This document shows positions 46,401-53,924 of a DNA stretch of 64,000 bases, piece by piece (the first letter of the stretch is position 1; the number at the start of each line of letters is the position of its first letter). The position numbers and the translations under genes were made by a program. The stretch lies in assembly GCA_032209605.1 (NCBI GenBank), contig JASFXZ010000005.1, forward strand, positions 29,624,905 to 29,688,904, given 5' to 3'. The notes beneath the pieces are model-generated. The model was not told where the DNA came from. It did not search any database and was given only the letters and a program-made list of their open reading frames with translations. Source of the DNA: Mactromeris polynyma (Eukaryota > Mollusca > Bivalvia > Venerida > Mactridae).

Positions 46401-49400
46401 TTACAATAATAAGCAGCATGACAAATGAAACTTCCACTAGGCTGATTGAAAAAAGAACAAACATACTGCTAAGTTATAAAAATATCCATGCTGTAAAATG
46501 CATTCAATTCTAATGGTTTCATGTGTTTTCACGTTACTGTTCAAGTTATAGAGAAACATTCTACGTATATACTTGGTAAACTAGCTGGGTACCCGTCCTC
46601 TCTCCACGTGATGTTGTCGTGTTCGTGAGTATCCCATGTATGCCCTCCGTGGTGTTCTGTGATCCACTCTTGAGACTGCTTGGCAACATCCACAAATTTA
46701 AGTTCCGGTGACCAGTAAGACAGACCCCCAAGATTCATACCCACCGATACATTACGATTCATGAGCCTTGAAAAAAATAGGCATTGTTATCACCAAAAGT
46801 GTGACTTGATTACCGGATCTAGCACGCAGAATAAATCATTTTAAAGATAAGATTAGTCGGAACTGAAAATGAAAATTGTGCAAGACACGAAGCTGTTTAA
46901 TTTAAAATTATTCATGGTACATTGAAAGTAAACAAGTTCTTACAAACTCTCACAACTTTTATCTTTATCAGTTATCACTCTTTTTTCCAGGGTTGCTACC
47001 AGTACTTGCGCTAAATTCAGGGATTTCGTGATCATAAACAAGGCTCAGTTGACATTTCACATTGGCTCACACTCACGATCAGAAGTCGGGCGCCCTACCC
47101 TTCCATCACGACACCCCTTCCACTACAAAGTTTTTACTGAGGTTTTCTAGGGGCATGATCACAAACATTTCAACAATAAAGTCCAGACTTAGACTTTAAC
47201 TTTGCGGAAGGTTTATTCAACAGGTTTTTGTTTTCATTTAATTCAAACGAATGAAAATGTGTCTAAACTTTTATTGTCACCGGCTGTATAGTTTGGTAAA
47301 TTTGTATCAAAATATATACATGTAATGTTATAACAACGGAGAAGCAAAAAGAAAATTAATATTTTGAAGTCTAAATCCGAGTGTTGATGAATAAGGACCC
47401 AGATAAAGTGAGAACCATGTATACACTTGCCACCAGTGCGATGAAACGATTCCTTTTAGAACTGGTTGTTCTAAGCTCTGTTCAGACTAACTTTACATTG
47501 TATATGAGAAGACGTATGTACGGAGGGTTTGACAGTAGAACACCAGTGGTGCATGTGCATGAAAAGAAGTAAAAACGTACATATTTGTGTCAAGAATTTG
47601 GCACCTACTGCCTTTGTACCCCTCCCAGCACTCACATTGACCATTCCAACATGTACCATAAACACACACCTGAGTACAGCCACAAATCTCCGGCCCAATA
47701 CAAGCGTTTCCTGAAAGTGATGCCATTATCACTAGAGTGAAAAATCTCGGCCGGCGCACCTGCCCCAGCACCCTGACCCAGTCCGCGACTACGCTGCTGT
47801 TACTTGGCGTACAGTTCAAACTCACCAAATATCACTCTGCTAGGAATTGCTTATTCGACTAGACACACACATACGTTATTTTGTTATGTCTTTAAGTAGC
47901 ACTATAAACATAACCTTTTTATCACATTTTGACATTTATCGGTTCTATGCAAAGTGAAAGTGAAATGAAGAAAGAAGAAACTAATGATTTTTTTCAGGTA
48001 CACATAAGCACACATATGTTCGATTTGTCATCATACTTGTTTATTACTATGTATGTCAAAGATAAAACCAGCGATATACTTGCTTACAAGCTGGTTAACT
48101 CACCATTCTGACAAGCACAATCCCACACACATTTGTGTTGTGTTACAGACCATTTCCAGCCTCGGTCACATGCACACGTGTTGCCTGTAACAGGTAAATA
48201 TATTCCCATTGAAATATACTGGTCAACAGAACGAACCCGCCATTTCGTATTTTAAGAATCTGCACCACATCATGACAAATTGATCTGAAAAACGCTATTT
48301 TTGCACAACAAATGTTTGAATAATTTTATGTTCCAAATACATGTCAATTGAAGAAGATCTCCAAAAAATCCTTTTTTTTACGATCCTGTCATATCGTATA
48401 TGTGCGTTATAAATTCGTCTCGAATATATAAACATGAAAGTGCTGATAGAAAATAAGGGGAGCTCGTCTTTTTGGTTCAGTGTACAGTAAAACCTCTTCA
48501 AAGTGGCATTCTCTGGAGCAACACCATCTCTTCAACCACATAGTAAAACATTAATGTTTCTTGAACAACAACCTTTCAACAACGGCCGGAATTTACACCT
48601 CACAAAGGATAAACTGCTATGAAATGGTTGCACTGTACAAAAAGCTGAGGCTTAGTCAGTTATTCATTGAACTATACAAGTATTGTTATGGCTTGGCGAC
48701 AAATCCTGATGGTCATTTATGTCACATCTGTGTAAAATAGTCTGTCATTAGTTCTAAATTAACGTGCTCACAGCAATCGCAAATAGCACATTGGAGTATG
48801 ATACATTTTGGCAAAAAATAGCTTCATTTAAGTGTTTCATGATGGTGTCCTTTTCTCAAGACACACACAGTTTGTGTAACAGTCTTTATCAAACTATATA
48901 CACTATCCTCGGTGTCAGCATTTAACACGAATGTCTGCCTGCAAAAATCAATGTTGCAAGTAAAACAGCCAAACCTGATTTGCATACGCCGTGACCTTGA
49001 CATCCACAATCTGTGCTGCAGTCATTACCATGGAAACCATTGTAACATTCGCATTTACCGGACCTTGTGTTACATACTCCTTGCCAGTTGCAATGAGGGC
49101 AATTGGAATCTAACAAGAACGACTCACAAACTCCAAACCTGAAGACATGCATATGCCGGTATCAAAGCTACAAACTAGAATGTGCATGTTTAAGGCAAAC
49201 GGGTGGTTTAGCTCGTGTCTTTAAGTGGGGAATTTCTTTATCTATATATTGTATATCATTTTGATCCCAATGGGAATTTGCGCATGGAGAGAACTGGTGG
49301 CAGGGTGGAAACATGGTAAGGGGGAGTGGGGACGATTGAAGATGCTTCCAGTGTTATGACAGAAGGAATAGCTAAGTGATGACCATTACTACTAGGTGCA

Positions 49401-49967
49401 CAATCTCGTGATATATGATTTGAATGATTTTGAGGGCAGAAATATTTGTTATCATTAGAAGATGCATTGCTGTTGTCGTAAATGTGTATACATGTACGTG
49501 ACGTGTTTTGAGTGTGTAGTATACAGTGATAGAAAGCAATGAATGAATCTATTTCACCTCATGAATGCACCTTTCGGTTTCAAGGCTGACACTATCATTC
49601 AGTATGAGAGCCAAGGATGCAACACTAATACCTTCACATCGGGAAAACAATAAGGGTTTCGACGCACTCGAGTGACAGTATTTAACAAACCCTTCCTCGC
49701 CTTAAGGATGTACTCACATGTATGTTCACAGTGGTGGAGGTACCTCTCAAAAATGATACACAGTCGACACACAGGCGTTAAATTATTAGTTTGTTTAAGA
49801 TTATTTTTGAAAACAATATTGATAAATTGTTGTGTGGATTGTATACACACAATGTCAGCTTCAGGGTGCCAACAATTATGACTAGTTCGATCTTATAAAA
49901 AAGTTCGTGAACAAATTCAGTAATAAAGTACTCACCATATTACAGCAAGCACCAAAACCAGTTTCAT
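29351..49967 (-). CDS. Secreted EGF-like plus clan GH-A glycoside-hydrolase-like protein
   Basis: Fourteen well-phased exons on the minus strand give 635 codons, plus a less certain terminal exon. Order: signal peptide (MKLVLVLAVIWFGVCES); three Cys-rich EGF-like modules (to about residue 132); then a long domain with MNLGGLSYW, HNIRLILPG, LRFMDMLHTN, ALEYLILLTNTVGASPWFN, YVEYSNEVWNG (N401-E402), a GRVIPVWAWQTGYH strand, LLMYEGGPG (E548) and SWGMIEY. The Asn-Glu pair and the later YEGG Glu have the order and spacing of the acid/base and nucleophile of clan GH-A TIM barrels. I recall the same SNEVWN, YEGG and NLGG motifs from uncharacterised bacterial carbohydrate-active proteins. A secreted, possibly extracellular-matrix or digestive, glycan-binding or glycan-cleaving role is inferred; substrate unknown. 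The introns hold a LINE, minisatellites and MITEs. CAZy family not assigned. Confidence 0.87.
31379..31488 (-). CDS. EGF/GH-like exon 14
   Basis: Acceptor TATTTCAG. It encodes GLFNYFASTSSYSKSGSWGM then IEYTSQDPYTSPKYLA, the last barrel segment with the SWGxxEY signature. Start and frame are clear; the 3' end could be 31379 or 31371. Confidence 0.8.
31667..31735 (+). mobile_element. tRNA-like SINE head
   Basis: AGTGCTAGAGCGCTAGC resembles a tRNA A box and GCGGACTCGAGGATCG resembles a degenerate B-box region. No body was identified and the cloverleaf does not fold fully. Low-confidence remnant in an intron. Confidence 0.35.
32253..32433 (-). CDS. EGF/GH-like exon 13 (putative nucleophile)
   Basis: Acceptor ACTTACAG, donor GTAATA. 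It encodes AHNLKLLMYEGGPGLESSRN through SDPYNIEP. The YEGG glutamate is placed like the nucleophile of GH-A enzymes at the end of strand 7. Exit phase 1 matches exon 14. Confidence 0.9.
32482..32658. mobile_element. 177-bp mariner/pogo-type MITE
   Basis: Begins CAGTAAACACTCAATAATAA and ends GAAATTTACTG, with TA on each side. The interior has opposing AAGACCACC / GGTGGTCTT segments. Same length and family as 23964-24140. Confidence 0.8.
33009..33107 (-). CDS. EGF/GH-like exon 12
   Basis: Acceptor ATTATAG, donor GTAATT, 33 whole codons. It encodes DITQMSAAEIRALCKQDLPH through FMNMSK. Phase 0 at both ends. Confidence 0.85.
33166..33294. mobile_element. hAT-type MITE, 129 bp, with 8-bp target duplication
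   Basis: Begins CACAGGAGATTGTCACGA and ends TCGTGACAATTTCTTGTG. GATTTGAC is duplicated exactly at 33158-33165 and 33295-33302. Internal TCTCTCCC / GGGAGAGA arms fold back. It sits in the intron between exons 11 and 12. Confidence 0.87.
33467..33637 (-). CDS. EGF/GH-like exon 11
   Basis: Acceptor AATTACAG. It encodes IFSGDSGRVIPVWAWQTGYH through KALGITGYFG and a short tail. The donor GTGAGC at 33466 is preferred. GTGACC about 20 bp earlier is also in phase 0 and would shorten the exon by six or seven codons. Confidence 0.83.
33785..34283. repeat. 47-bp minisatellite, left part (interrupted by a LINE)
   Basis: About ten units of 47 bp: ACATAAATCATCTATAAGTG, then GACCAGAAGGTACACACAGG, then GTGGGGG. 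Pairs of adjacent units with TATACG/TATAAG and GAGTCGGG variants alternate, showing a two-unit higher-order period at the left end. The array breaks at ATCATCT and resumes at 37590. Confidence 0.95.
34284..37589 (+). mobile_element. CR1/L2-group LINE inserted in the minisatellite
   Basis: A 3.3-kb non-LTR retrotransposon. The minisatellite is cut between ATCT and its continuation, so any target duplication is at most 4 bp (ATCT). The 3' UTR is short, with a poly-T run near 37440-37465. It ends in GGGCGCTTTATAAATCTGG and an ATT microsatellite, as in L2/CR1-type elements. Orientation is opposite to the host gene. There is no ORF1, so it is probably 5' truncated. Confidence 0.93.
34410..37337 (+). 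CDS. LINE ORF2: endonuclease and reverse transcriptase
   Basis: 975 codons from the first ATG, uninterrupted. An AP-type endonuclease spans about residues 10-235 (INPRSV, TETWL, VVGDLNFH, SRDHFAIVF carrying the Glu, Asp/Asn and His active residues). The reverse transcriptase spans about 500-770 with NYRPVSNLP, DLSAAFDTIDH, PQGSVLGP and YADD at 692-695. The C-terminal region has LDYCNALLKG, LHWLPIHRRI and APKLWNTLP, typical of CR1/L2. The frame stays open upstream of the ATG to the minisatellite junction, so the native start is probably missing or not AUG-proximal. Intactness suggests a recent insertion. Confidence 0.95.
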   Translation: MCRGETKIKVCSINPRSVKNKALSISDYIVTNDFDIVALTETWLGTASDKPVIAELVPNGYKICHVPRKSRGGGVAIIYKTSIGLKLMESSRNMLITTFEYMDCNITIKNFSLRLAVVYRPPPNKQNGLKSSTFLENEWPSFLAQLATVDKNIIIVGDLNFHLDNLSSTDTAKFTSVLESCGMQQHVTQPTHVAGHTLDVIITRDTDDTISNIVITDPGLPDNNGKTSRDHFAIVFNAKAARPAPVRKTVQFRRLKSINISEFRRDIKSSTILQRTSNISDIDKLVDVYNSELESILDKHASLRTKTIVLRPSCPWFTEELHNAKHLRRMLERKWRNTKLTVDHQIYRKQCSYVNNLLKHSKVNYYSEKVESCGRDEKSLAKITKTLMGESCEVVLPSGKSDKALAQSFSDFFVNKIETIRSDIISQHEGITEYDFKDLEQPFGEKELLQFSPIMEDDISKIIAQSPCKTCELDPIPTWLLKECLPELISVITRIINKSIEMGYVPISFKSSRVRPLIKKPGLDPNVLKNYRPVSNLPFISKVLEKVVDTQIEKHLELHQLHEINQSAYRKHHSTETALLRVQHDILNAFDRNEATVLVMLDLSAAFDTIDHNILLNRIEYHFGIAGKPLEWMRSYLTDRFQTVCINGELSDPLEMKYSVPQGSVLGPKNYVMYTKPVGSICRKHQLHNHFYADDSQLYMAFKLKDDSSRIKTFQQIEVCLNEIVSWMNTNLLKLNAEKTELIVFVPKRNSALAEDISLKVGESVIKPSMKVRNLGAMLDTHLEMNTHANSVSRACYMHIRQIGQIRQYLTDGAAKSLVNHSITSRLDYCNALLKGSAKTVLNKLQTVQNTAARLITKTPRYVSITPVLKELHWLPIHRRIDYKILTHVFKALHGEAPQYIRNLLTVYIPQRQLRSLHGPVLLNVPRSRTVTYGDRCFSVAAPKLWNTLPSELRDCKTLSSFKKTLKTHLFTITY
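37590..39375. repeat. 47/38-bp minisatellite, right part
   Basis: Continuation of the array at 33785-34283. The 47-bp type dominates to about 38350. It then mixes with a 38-bp deletion type (ATAAAACAATACCAGAAGG-like), and from about 38940 gives way to 38-bp units with GATATAAAACAGGACCAGCA. Minus-strand open frames of up to 382 codons are artefacts of the stop-free unit. Confidence 0.95.
39401..39562 (-). CDS. EGF/GH-like exon 10 (putative acid/base)
   Basis: Acceptor TATGGTAG, donor GTAAGT, 54 whole codons. It begins IYVEYSNEVWNGIFRQTTYT; the SNE glutamate is the likely acid/base of a GH-A fold. The exon borders the minisatellite-filled intron. Confidence 0.93.
39925..40060 (-). mobile_element. 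tRNA-derived SINE-like element
   Basis: On the minus strand TTGGCCGAATGAATAAGGC resembles an A box and GGAGTTCGATGG a B box. The following text ends in a CCGGTTTGGTGAGCCGTC segment also seen in the intron near 44930-45290. Degenerate. Confidence 0.4.
40187..40365. mobile_element. Degenerate MITE of the GCAACCTCTC family
   Basis: The left end TGCAATCTCTCCAGAGCAAC and right end GAGAGGTTGCCCTG are inverted relatives. Similar ends occur at 18793-18975 and 57934-58138. No clear target duplication. Confidence 0.45.
40943..41131 (-). pseudogene. C-terminal ankyrin-like fragment
   Basis: A 62-codon minus-strand frame, AHELNELADKIYPNT through AIAELKP and TAA. It contains MTGFTALQLAQRDGRD, which resembles an ankyrin helix pair. 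The frame is cut at its 5' side where the plus-strand LINE tail begins. It may be the tail of a captured or retrocopied gene. It is not in phase with the surrounding secreted-protein gene. Confidence 0.35.
41132..42077 (+). pseudogene. LINE 3' fragment with zinc-knuckle C-terminus, frameshifted
   Basis: The conceptual reading LRNYCTYKTVFEAEPYCKLI, then GVPPIRIETGRYENL and CLFCGEIETEVHVLFHC, is the conserved C-terminal region (CxxC...HxxxxC) of many invertebrate non-LTR elements. A shift near 41320-41330 breaks the frame. After the stop near 41634 comes a 3' UTR ending in a TAAATAAATAAA tail at about 42057-42069. Dead copy in the intron between exons 9 and 10. Confidence 0.7.
42204..42602 (-). 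pseudogene. Harbinger/IS5-like transposase N-terminal remnant
   Basis: A 132-codon minus-strand frame. FYNFIGETPESFSQLVNLLD followed by SRNRVLYFMIWLRPYVKLLM and FNISTTLVKKEI resembles the helix-turn-helix region preceding DDE domains of Harbinger-type transposases. No DDE catalytic segment follows in any frame nearby, so this is a fragment. Family assignment is moderate. Confidence 0.45.
43140..43314 (-). CDS. EGF/GH-like exon 9
   Basis: Acceptor ACACGCAG, donor GTAATA. It encodes HQNYHTQTGEYG, then ALEYLILLTNTVGASPWFNQ and PHAADDDFVTRFATLANTKL. This is the barrel region that in bacterial relatives precedes the VEYSNEVWN strand. Confidence 0.9.
43423..43472 (-). CDS. EGF/GH-like exon 8 (50 bp)
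   Basis: A small exon chosen because its phases (0 in, 2 out) bridge exons 7 and 9 and its donor is GTAAGA. It encodes ASTGRSSSSTGILNCP. The acceptor (GCGGAAG) is weak and the sequence is not conserved in my memory of the family, so this exon is the least certain of the internal ones. Confidence 0.6.
44549..44763 (-). CDS. EGF/GH-like exon 7
   Basis: Acceptor GTATTTCAG, donor GTATGT. It encodes GRMVIEFHENSGGIFITILR, IHNIRLILPGFEDRYELF and LRFMDMLHTNSHK, matching the NIRxxxPG and LRFMD motifs of the barrel family. Confidence 0.92.
44770..45399. repeat. Direct tandem duplication of about 300 bp in intron 6
   Basis: Two adjacent copies start at CACTCACGTGTCTC (44770) and CAACTCACGTGTCTT (about 45098). 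Each ends TTATTTGACGCTATTACAA (45099 and 45399). Both carry the AACATAGGTAGATAGTGTTC block and a CCAACCCGTCATATCGGAAC block. The left copy begins just outside the exon 7 acceptor. Confidence 0.85.
45705..45845 (-). CDS. EGF/GH-like exon 6
   Basis: Acceptor GTTTTTCAG, donor GTAATT. It encodes TMLVGKIVLRASAGTYGPEG, then NFTLLYDGDGEVGFKLAAHT to NGKG. This is a beta-rich segment equivalent to the YxLLYDGxG stretch of the bacterial relatives. Confidence 0.9.
46573..46766 (-). CDS. EGF/GH-like exon 5 (start of barrel-type domain)
   Basis: Acceptor TTTTTCAAG, donor GTATAT. It encodes LMNRNVSVGMNLGGLSYWSP, then ELKFVDVAKQSQEWI and REDGYPASLP. The GMNLGG...FVDxxKQS pattern marks the start of the catalytic-like domain. 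Confidence 0.9.
47581..47710 (-). CDS. EGF/GH-like exon 4 (EGF-like module 3)
   Basis: Acceptor CTTTCAG, donor GTACGT chosen because it keeps the last EGF cysteine and gives phase 2. It encodes GNACIGPEICGCTQVCVYGT, then CWNGQCECWEGYKGSRCQ and ILDTN. Confidence 0.88.
48104..48184 (-). CDS. EGF/GH-like exon 3 (EGF-like module 2)
   Basis: Acceptor TGTTACAG, donor GTGAGT. It encodes NTCACDRGWKWSVTQHKCVW then DCACQN. Joined to exon 2 it completes CQGHGVCKSG-NTCACDRGW. Confidence 0.9.
48485..48635. mobile_element. 151-bp MITE with TA target
   Basis: The left end CAGTAAAACCTCTTCAAAG and the reverse complement of the right end CAGTGCAACCATTTCATAG are related, flanked by GTA/TAC. The interior carries GGAGCAACACCATCTC, linking it to the GCAACCTCTC-type elements. 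Confidence 0.6.
48975..49138 (-). CDS. EGF/GH-like exon 2 (end of signal peptide, EGF-like module 1)
   Basis: Acceptor GTCTTCAG, donor GTTTGG (weak but the only one keeping the EGF frame). It encodes FGVCES, then NCPHCNWQGVCNTRSGKCEC, YNGFHGNDCSTDC and CQGHGVCKS. An alternative donor GTATGC 12 bp earlier is in phase 0, which does not fit exon 3. Confidence 0.88.
49936..49967 (-). CDS. EGF/GH-like exon 1 (signal peptide)
   Basis: ATG with MKLVLVLAVI and a split Trp codon, donor GTGAGT. With exon 2 this makes a 17-residue hydrophobic leader, a classical secretion signal. Reading phase 2 matches exon 2. Confidence 0.85.
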
Positions 49968-51219
49968 TGTTCAAACAGTATACGTACGTATCTACTAGAA
50001 TAATTTATATGCAAGTATTAATGAGGTCAGGACATAGAACGTAACTGATAGGGACAACAAGGTTACAAATATAGATATCTTGGAGTTCATTTAAGTACGT
50101 AAATGGCCATTAGCTTCTACACAGAACGTGAAATAATCACATGGGTCATAGTCTATAAATGATCAATGACATTAACTAAGACAGTCAATGTCATCGCTTT
50201 GGGAATGCTAGACAGAAATGGAAATATGGTGTCGTAAATTATCCTGAAACTTAGATTTATAAAAAACAAACGAGAACTTATTCTGTACATGTACCATGGG
50301 GGCAAACTACAATGATTTTAGAGAAACTTAGCAAAACAGAATAAAAATGTAGCCATTCAGGGGCATAGCATAGTATATGCACGACTTTCTAGGGTTGCGA
50401 GGGCCTGCTTCCCCGGAATATTACGGAATTCTATATCGTCACAGCTGCATTCTGGCATTTAAACATTTTTATTCGAACAATAATGAACCAAGTTTAGCTG
50501 TTTTTATCATGCCGAAATCTTTATCGCTCACCCCTTACCGTTTTGCCATCTTGATAGCATTTTTGGCCATAGATATTTCATTTTCCAAACTGCTGTTCCG
50601 CACGTGCGTATGTGTGTATTGCTAGTTACGCTCCTGACATCTGGGAGTTTTAATATCTGGACTGGAAAAAATGATATTTTTTGCATCGGGAAATTATCGG
50701 TTATACGGACGTAACTTGACACATGGATACACACAGATTTTAGATAGCGGTTTAGAAGAGTGCCTGTAAAGTACTAAACACTGACATTTGGTGAATTGCA
50801 CATGGCACATGTCCTACAGGTTGACATGATACAAGTAGTTGGTGTAATTGCAGTATTATTTAAACTTGCCTGCAAATATACATTTGAATTTGACCGACTG
50901 GGAACGCTCTTAGATTTATGCGCGAGACGCGCACATTACTAAAAGATTTGGGATTAGAATAACACTTTCATAGCCGATGAACATTCAACCCATCTGTAGA
51001 AAAGTCCATCAACAATGTCAATATACGACTGCCATTTTGGTTTATACCTAATTCTGCTCACAGCCTGACACGTCATCATAGCAAAATTACAGTCACGTGA
51101 TTTTTATTCATAGAACTGTAAATATTGCTTACCCCCCTGCTTGACCTCTTTGATTCTCCTAGTTATCCCTCATGGTCTCGGCCAGGCTATTCCTTGCGCC
51201 CCAGTTCCCTTACGTATGT
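49968..51219. other. Upstream of the EGF/GH-like gene, no gene recognised
   Basis: Expected to include the promoter and 5' UTR of the minus-strand gene, but no core promoter motif could be fixed. Frames up to 82 codons have no domain. Confidence 0.4.
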
Positions 51220-51343
51220 ACCATTGAGTCTCCTCAAATGCCTTATCTTTTATGGACTGTTGTTTTCCCGGAGGTATGTGTGGGGAAGCACTGTTTTATG
51301 TATATGGCGTTCCCTGTAGCAGCTTATTTTCTATCTTTTACAT
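51220..51343 (+). repeat. Dispersed repeat, copy 2
   Basis: Counterpart of 12781-12903 in the same orientation, sharing CTCCTCAA, GGACTGTTGTTTTC-like and GTTCCCTGTAGCA blocks. A 64-codon frame across it is not supported as coding. Confidence 0.55.
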
Positions 51344-52430
51344 AACATTCGACGCATGTTTAAGTTCGGACTTTGTGAATAAAACTGTAATTAAGCGATG
51401 AATCAATTGGAAATTACAAAGAAGAGAGTCATGATGGCACTGTATCGCTCTCTTGTGTACCTGACAATGTTTGAATGTAAGCCTGTATTTCATTCATAAA
51501 GACAAATATAAAAATCCAGTTTTAAGTAGGTCAGGTAAAAAATAAAAATATGGCCTCCGGGGATTCGATAGTTTTCTTCTATTATGTGACATAATCACAT
51601 AATCTTAACACGATATTACCAAGTTTCGCAGTTTGTCTGCAGTTTATATGAACAAACATTCTGACCAAGTTGCATTTAGTCCAGGGAGGCAATATGTCCT
51701 CTCAAGCTTTAGCAAATTCACTCATTGATTTGACATCATGATCTAGTCTTTAAGGCTTGATAAATATTTCATAAAAACAACTAATTTGACAGGGCAAAAG
51801 ATATGGCATCTGGTGAGTATGAAGGTTTTCATGATATTGTCGCCTTAATATCATGTCGAGCTAACTGCCAAAACAGTTTTTCTGAGAAAATCGACCTCTA
51901 AGATCAGAATGCTGTCATTTAGCCGTTATTTGACCAACTTGGCCCATTTAAAGACGAGGTGTTATGTTACGTACACTTTATTTAGGATATGAAACTACAT
52001 GTTGTACATTCCTTTACATTGCACCACAATTATGGACTGTTGTTTGGAGATACCTCAAACAAGTAACATCAATATATTTCTTTTATTATTAGGTTGGGAT
52101 GTGGACATAACACTCTCTAATGTTAAACTGGAAGGAGTTACCTTACTACAATATTCAGTTTCGAGTAGATCATGCGACTATGTATTACATTTTAATTCGA
52201 TGTTCCAATATTAGTTCCAATATTAACTATTTGTGTAAGCGATCTCCTAGGCATGTCTCACTGTGACAGCAGAATTTTTGTCCATGTTAGTGACCTCAAT
52301 GCATATGGTAAGTTATACTGTGAGATAGAAAAAAAAATGTAAAAATGAACATAGATCAACCTAATACTAAGGCGACGATAAGACCTACGGACCAAGATTT
52401 TCATTTTACATGAAGCAGTTTCAAAGTAAG
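51344..52430. other. No gene recognised
   Basis: AT-rich sequence without domain-bearing frames. Some local phrases (disturbed 'gacctagtt'-like text) resemble degenerate repeats seen near 1.9-2.0 kb. Confidence 0.4.
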
Positions 52431-52433
52431 CAT

Positions 52434-53292
52434 ATATTTCAAATTTATTAACATTGCAACGATGAGTCATGCAAATCAGGCAAAAGAAAGTAGGAATTAT
52501 ACACTCAACACATTCATACTGTAAACAGTAAATATTTTTTAATCCAATTTAATTACATAAGACATAATTGATTAAAAGTGTAACATTCACATCATGTTAA
52601 TGACACATGAAAACCTCGAGTATCTGATCACTGACTAGCAAAACTGATCAGGTAACTGGTTTCTGTGACGTAATCCGTATTATATGTCCGTGTATACATG
52701 TATAATATTATTACGACAATAATATAATACATGTATACACGGACAAATAAACCACGAACATATAAATCATGGATTCGAAACAGGCTGGTATATGTAGTTA
52801 GACTTGTTTGAACTCTCGGTAGCGGTGAGCCTTTTTTCCGAGATCAAACGATCGGAACGCTTCCTAAAATTCTACAAATATGATCCGCAATAATGAGCGA
52901 AGTGTTCTGATTAGCGGTAATCGTCATGTTTAAAACAGCTATATATTTCTTAGTGGTATTCATAATATATTTTGTATATATCTTGTGTTTGCTTGTATGA
53001 ATGTTTTTGTTCAATACTGAGTTGTAAGACTGAACGAGCCTCGTTTAATCGGATGCAATTTCGATTCAAATCCACGATTTCCTATCGAGCGCGCTAAAGA
53101 TTGTGGGTAAATTGCGCGCTATATATCGTGAGTAAATTATTTCTTCTTATCGTTTCACCAATATCAACCTGTTTCGCATTCGTGGTATATAAATCTATAA
53201 CAGTACAATTCATATCAATTTCAAAACATCAGACGTCCATTCAACGTGTACAATCAGTTGGACTTGCTCACCACTTCGTGATAATAATAAAA
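52434..53292. repeat. Degenerate duplicated block, copy 1
   Basis: Patches of similarity in the same order and orientation as 62605-63003: CGATGAGTCATGCAAATCAG, ACATAATTGATTA, TTCTGTGACGTAATCCGTA and CATCCATTCAAC-type text ending with GGACTTGCTCACCACTT. The block is interrupted by the hairpin at 52686-52744 and about 450 bp absent from the other copy. Confidence 0.7.
52686..52744. repeat. Long cruciform-forming inverted repeat
   Basis: Arms of 27 nt starting GTCCGTGTATACATGTAT are complementary with one mismatch around a loop of about 5 nt. AT-rich centre. Confidence 0.85.
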
Positions 53293-53451
53293 TAGGACAA
53301 ATTAATACAATACAATGATTAATATAGATAATTAAAATCTGATACCACTGTACCATATATAAAAACTAAAAGAACAGTTTCAAGTTATTAATATTTGGAT
53401 CAGTCAGAATAGGTTTACGGACAAAATCCTCACCGGACAAAATCTTCTCCG

Positions 53452-53547
53452 GACAAAATCCCCTTAGCTCATTTTGTCCTACTTGTAAAATTCACGAAGG
53501 GGGTTTTGTCCGCCTTGTACAAAATGAGTGAAGGGGATTTTGTCTGG
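53452..53547. repeat. Foldback repeat (GGACAAAATCCCC arms)
   Basis: The left arm GGACAAAATCCCCTTAGCTC to TTTTGTCC and the right arm TACAAAATGAGTGAAGGGGA to TTTTGTCT are inverted copies with few mismatches. Additional GGACAAAATC half-copies lie just upstream. Related degenerate segments occur in PRDM12 intron 5. Confidence 0.75.
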
Positions 53548-53924
53548 AGTTTTTTTCCTACACTCGTCTGAATATCACATTTGTTATTAAAACATGACAA
53601 TACAATGTTCATGTATATATTGTTGGATCAAAATGTAAGGTTTGAAGACTGTTTTATATTGTGAATACATCGAATATGATTTATCATTTTATGCCCCTAA
53701 TCACTACAGTGATTACATGTTTCGAGCTAGTTAATGAAGGTAATTTACAAATGTTGCAAGATGGATTATACATGTATATAGTAAATTAGTTATTGGCTAT
53801 TTCCCATCATGCACTATTCAACACTAAATTAATGAAGGCATAGTGAAAGCCCTCCAGAACTGCCATCTAGTGTGCAAAAGTTTCTCTGCAACTACAAAAT
53901 CAATTTTCCGTACTAAAAGTTCAC

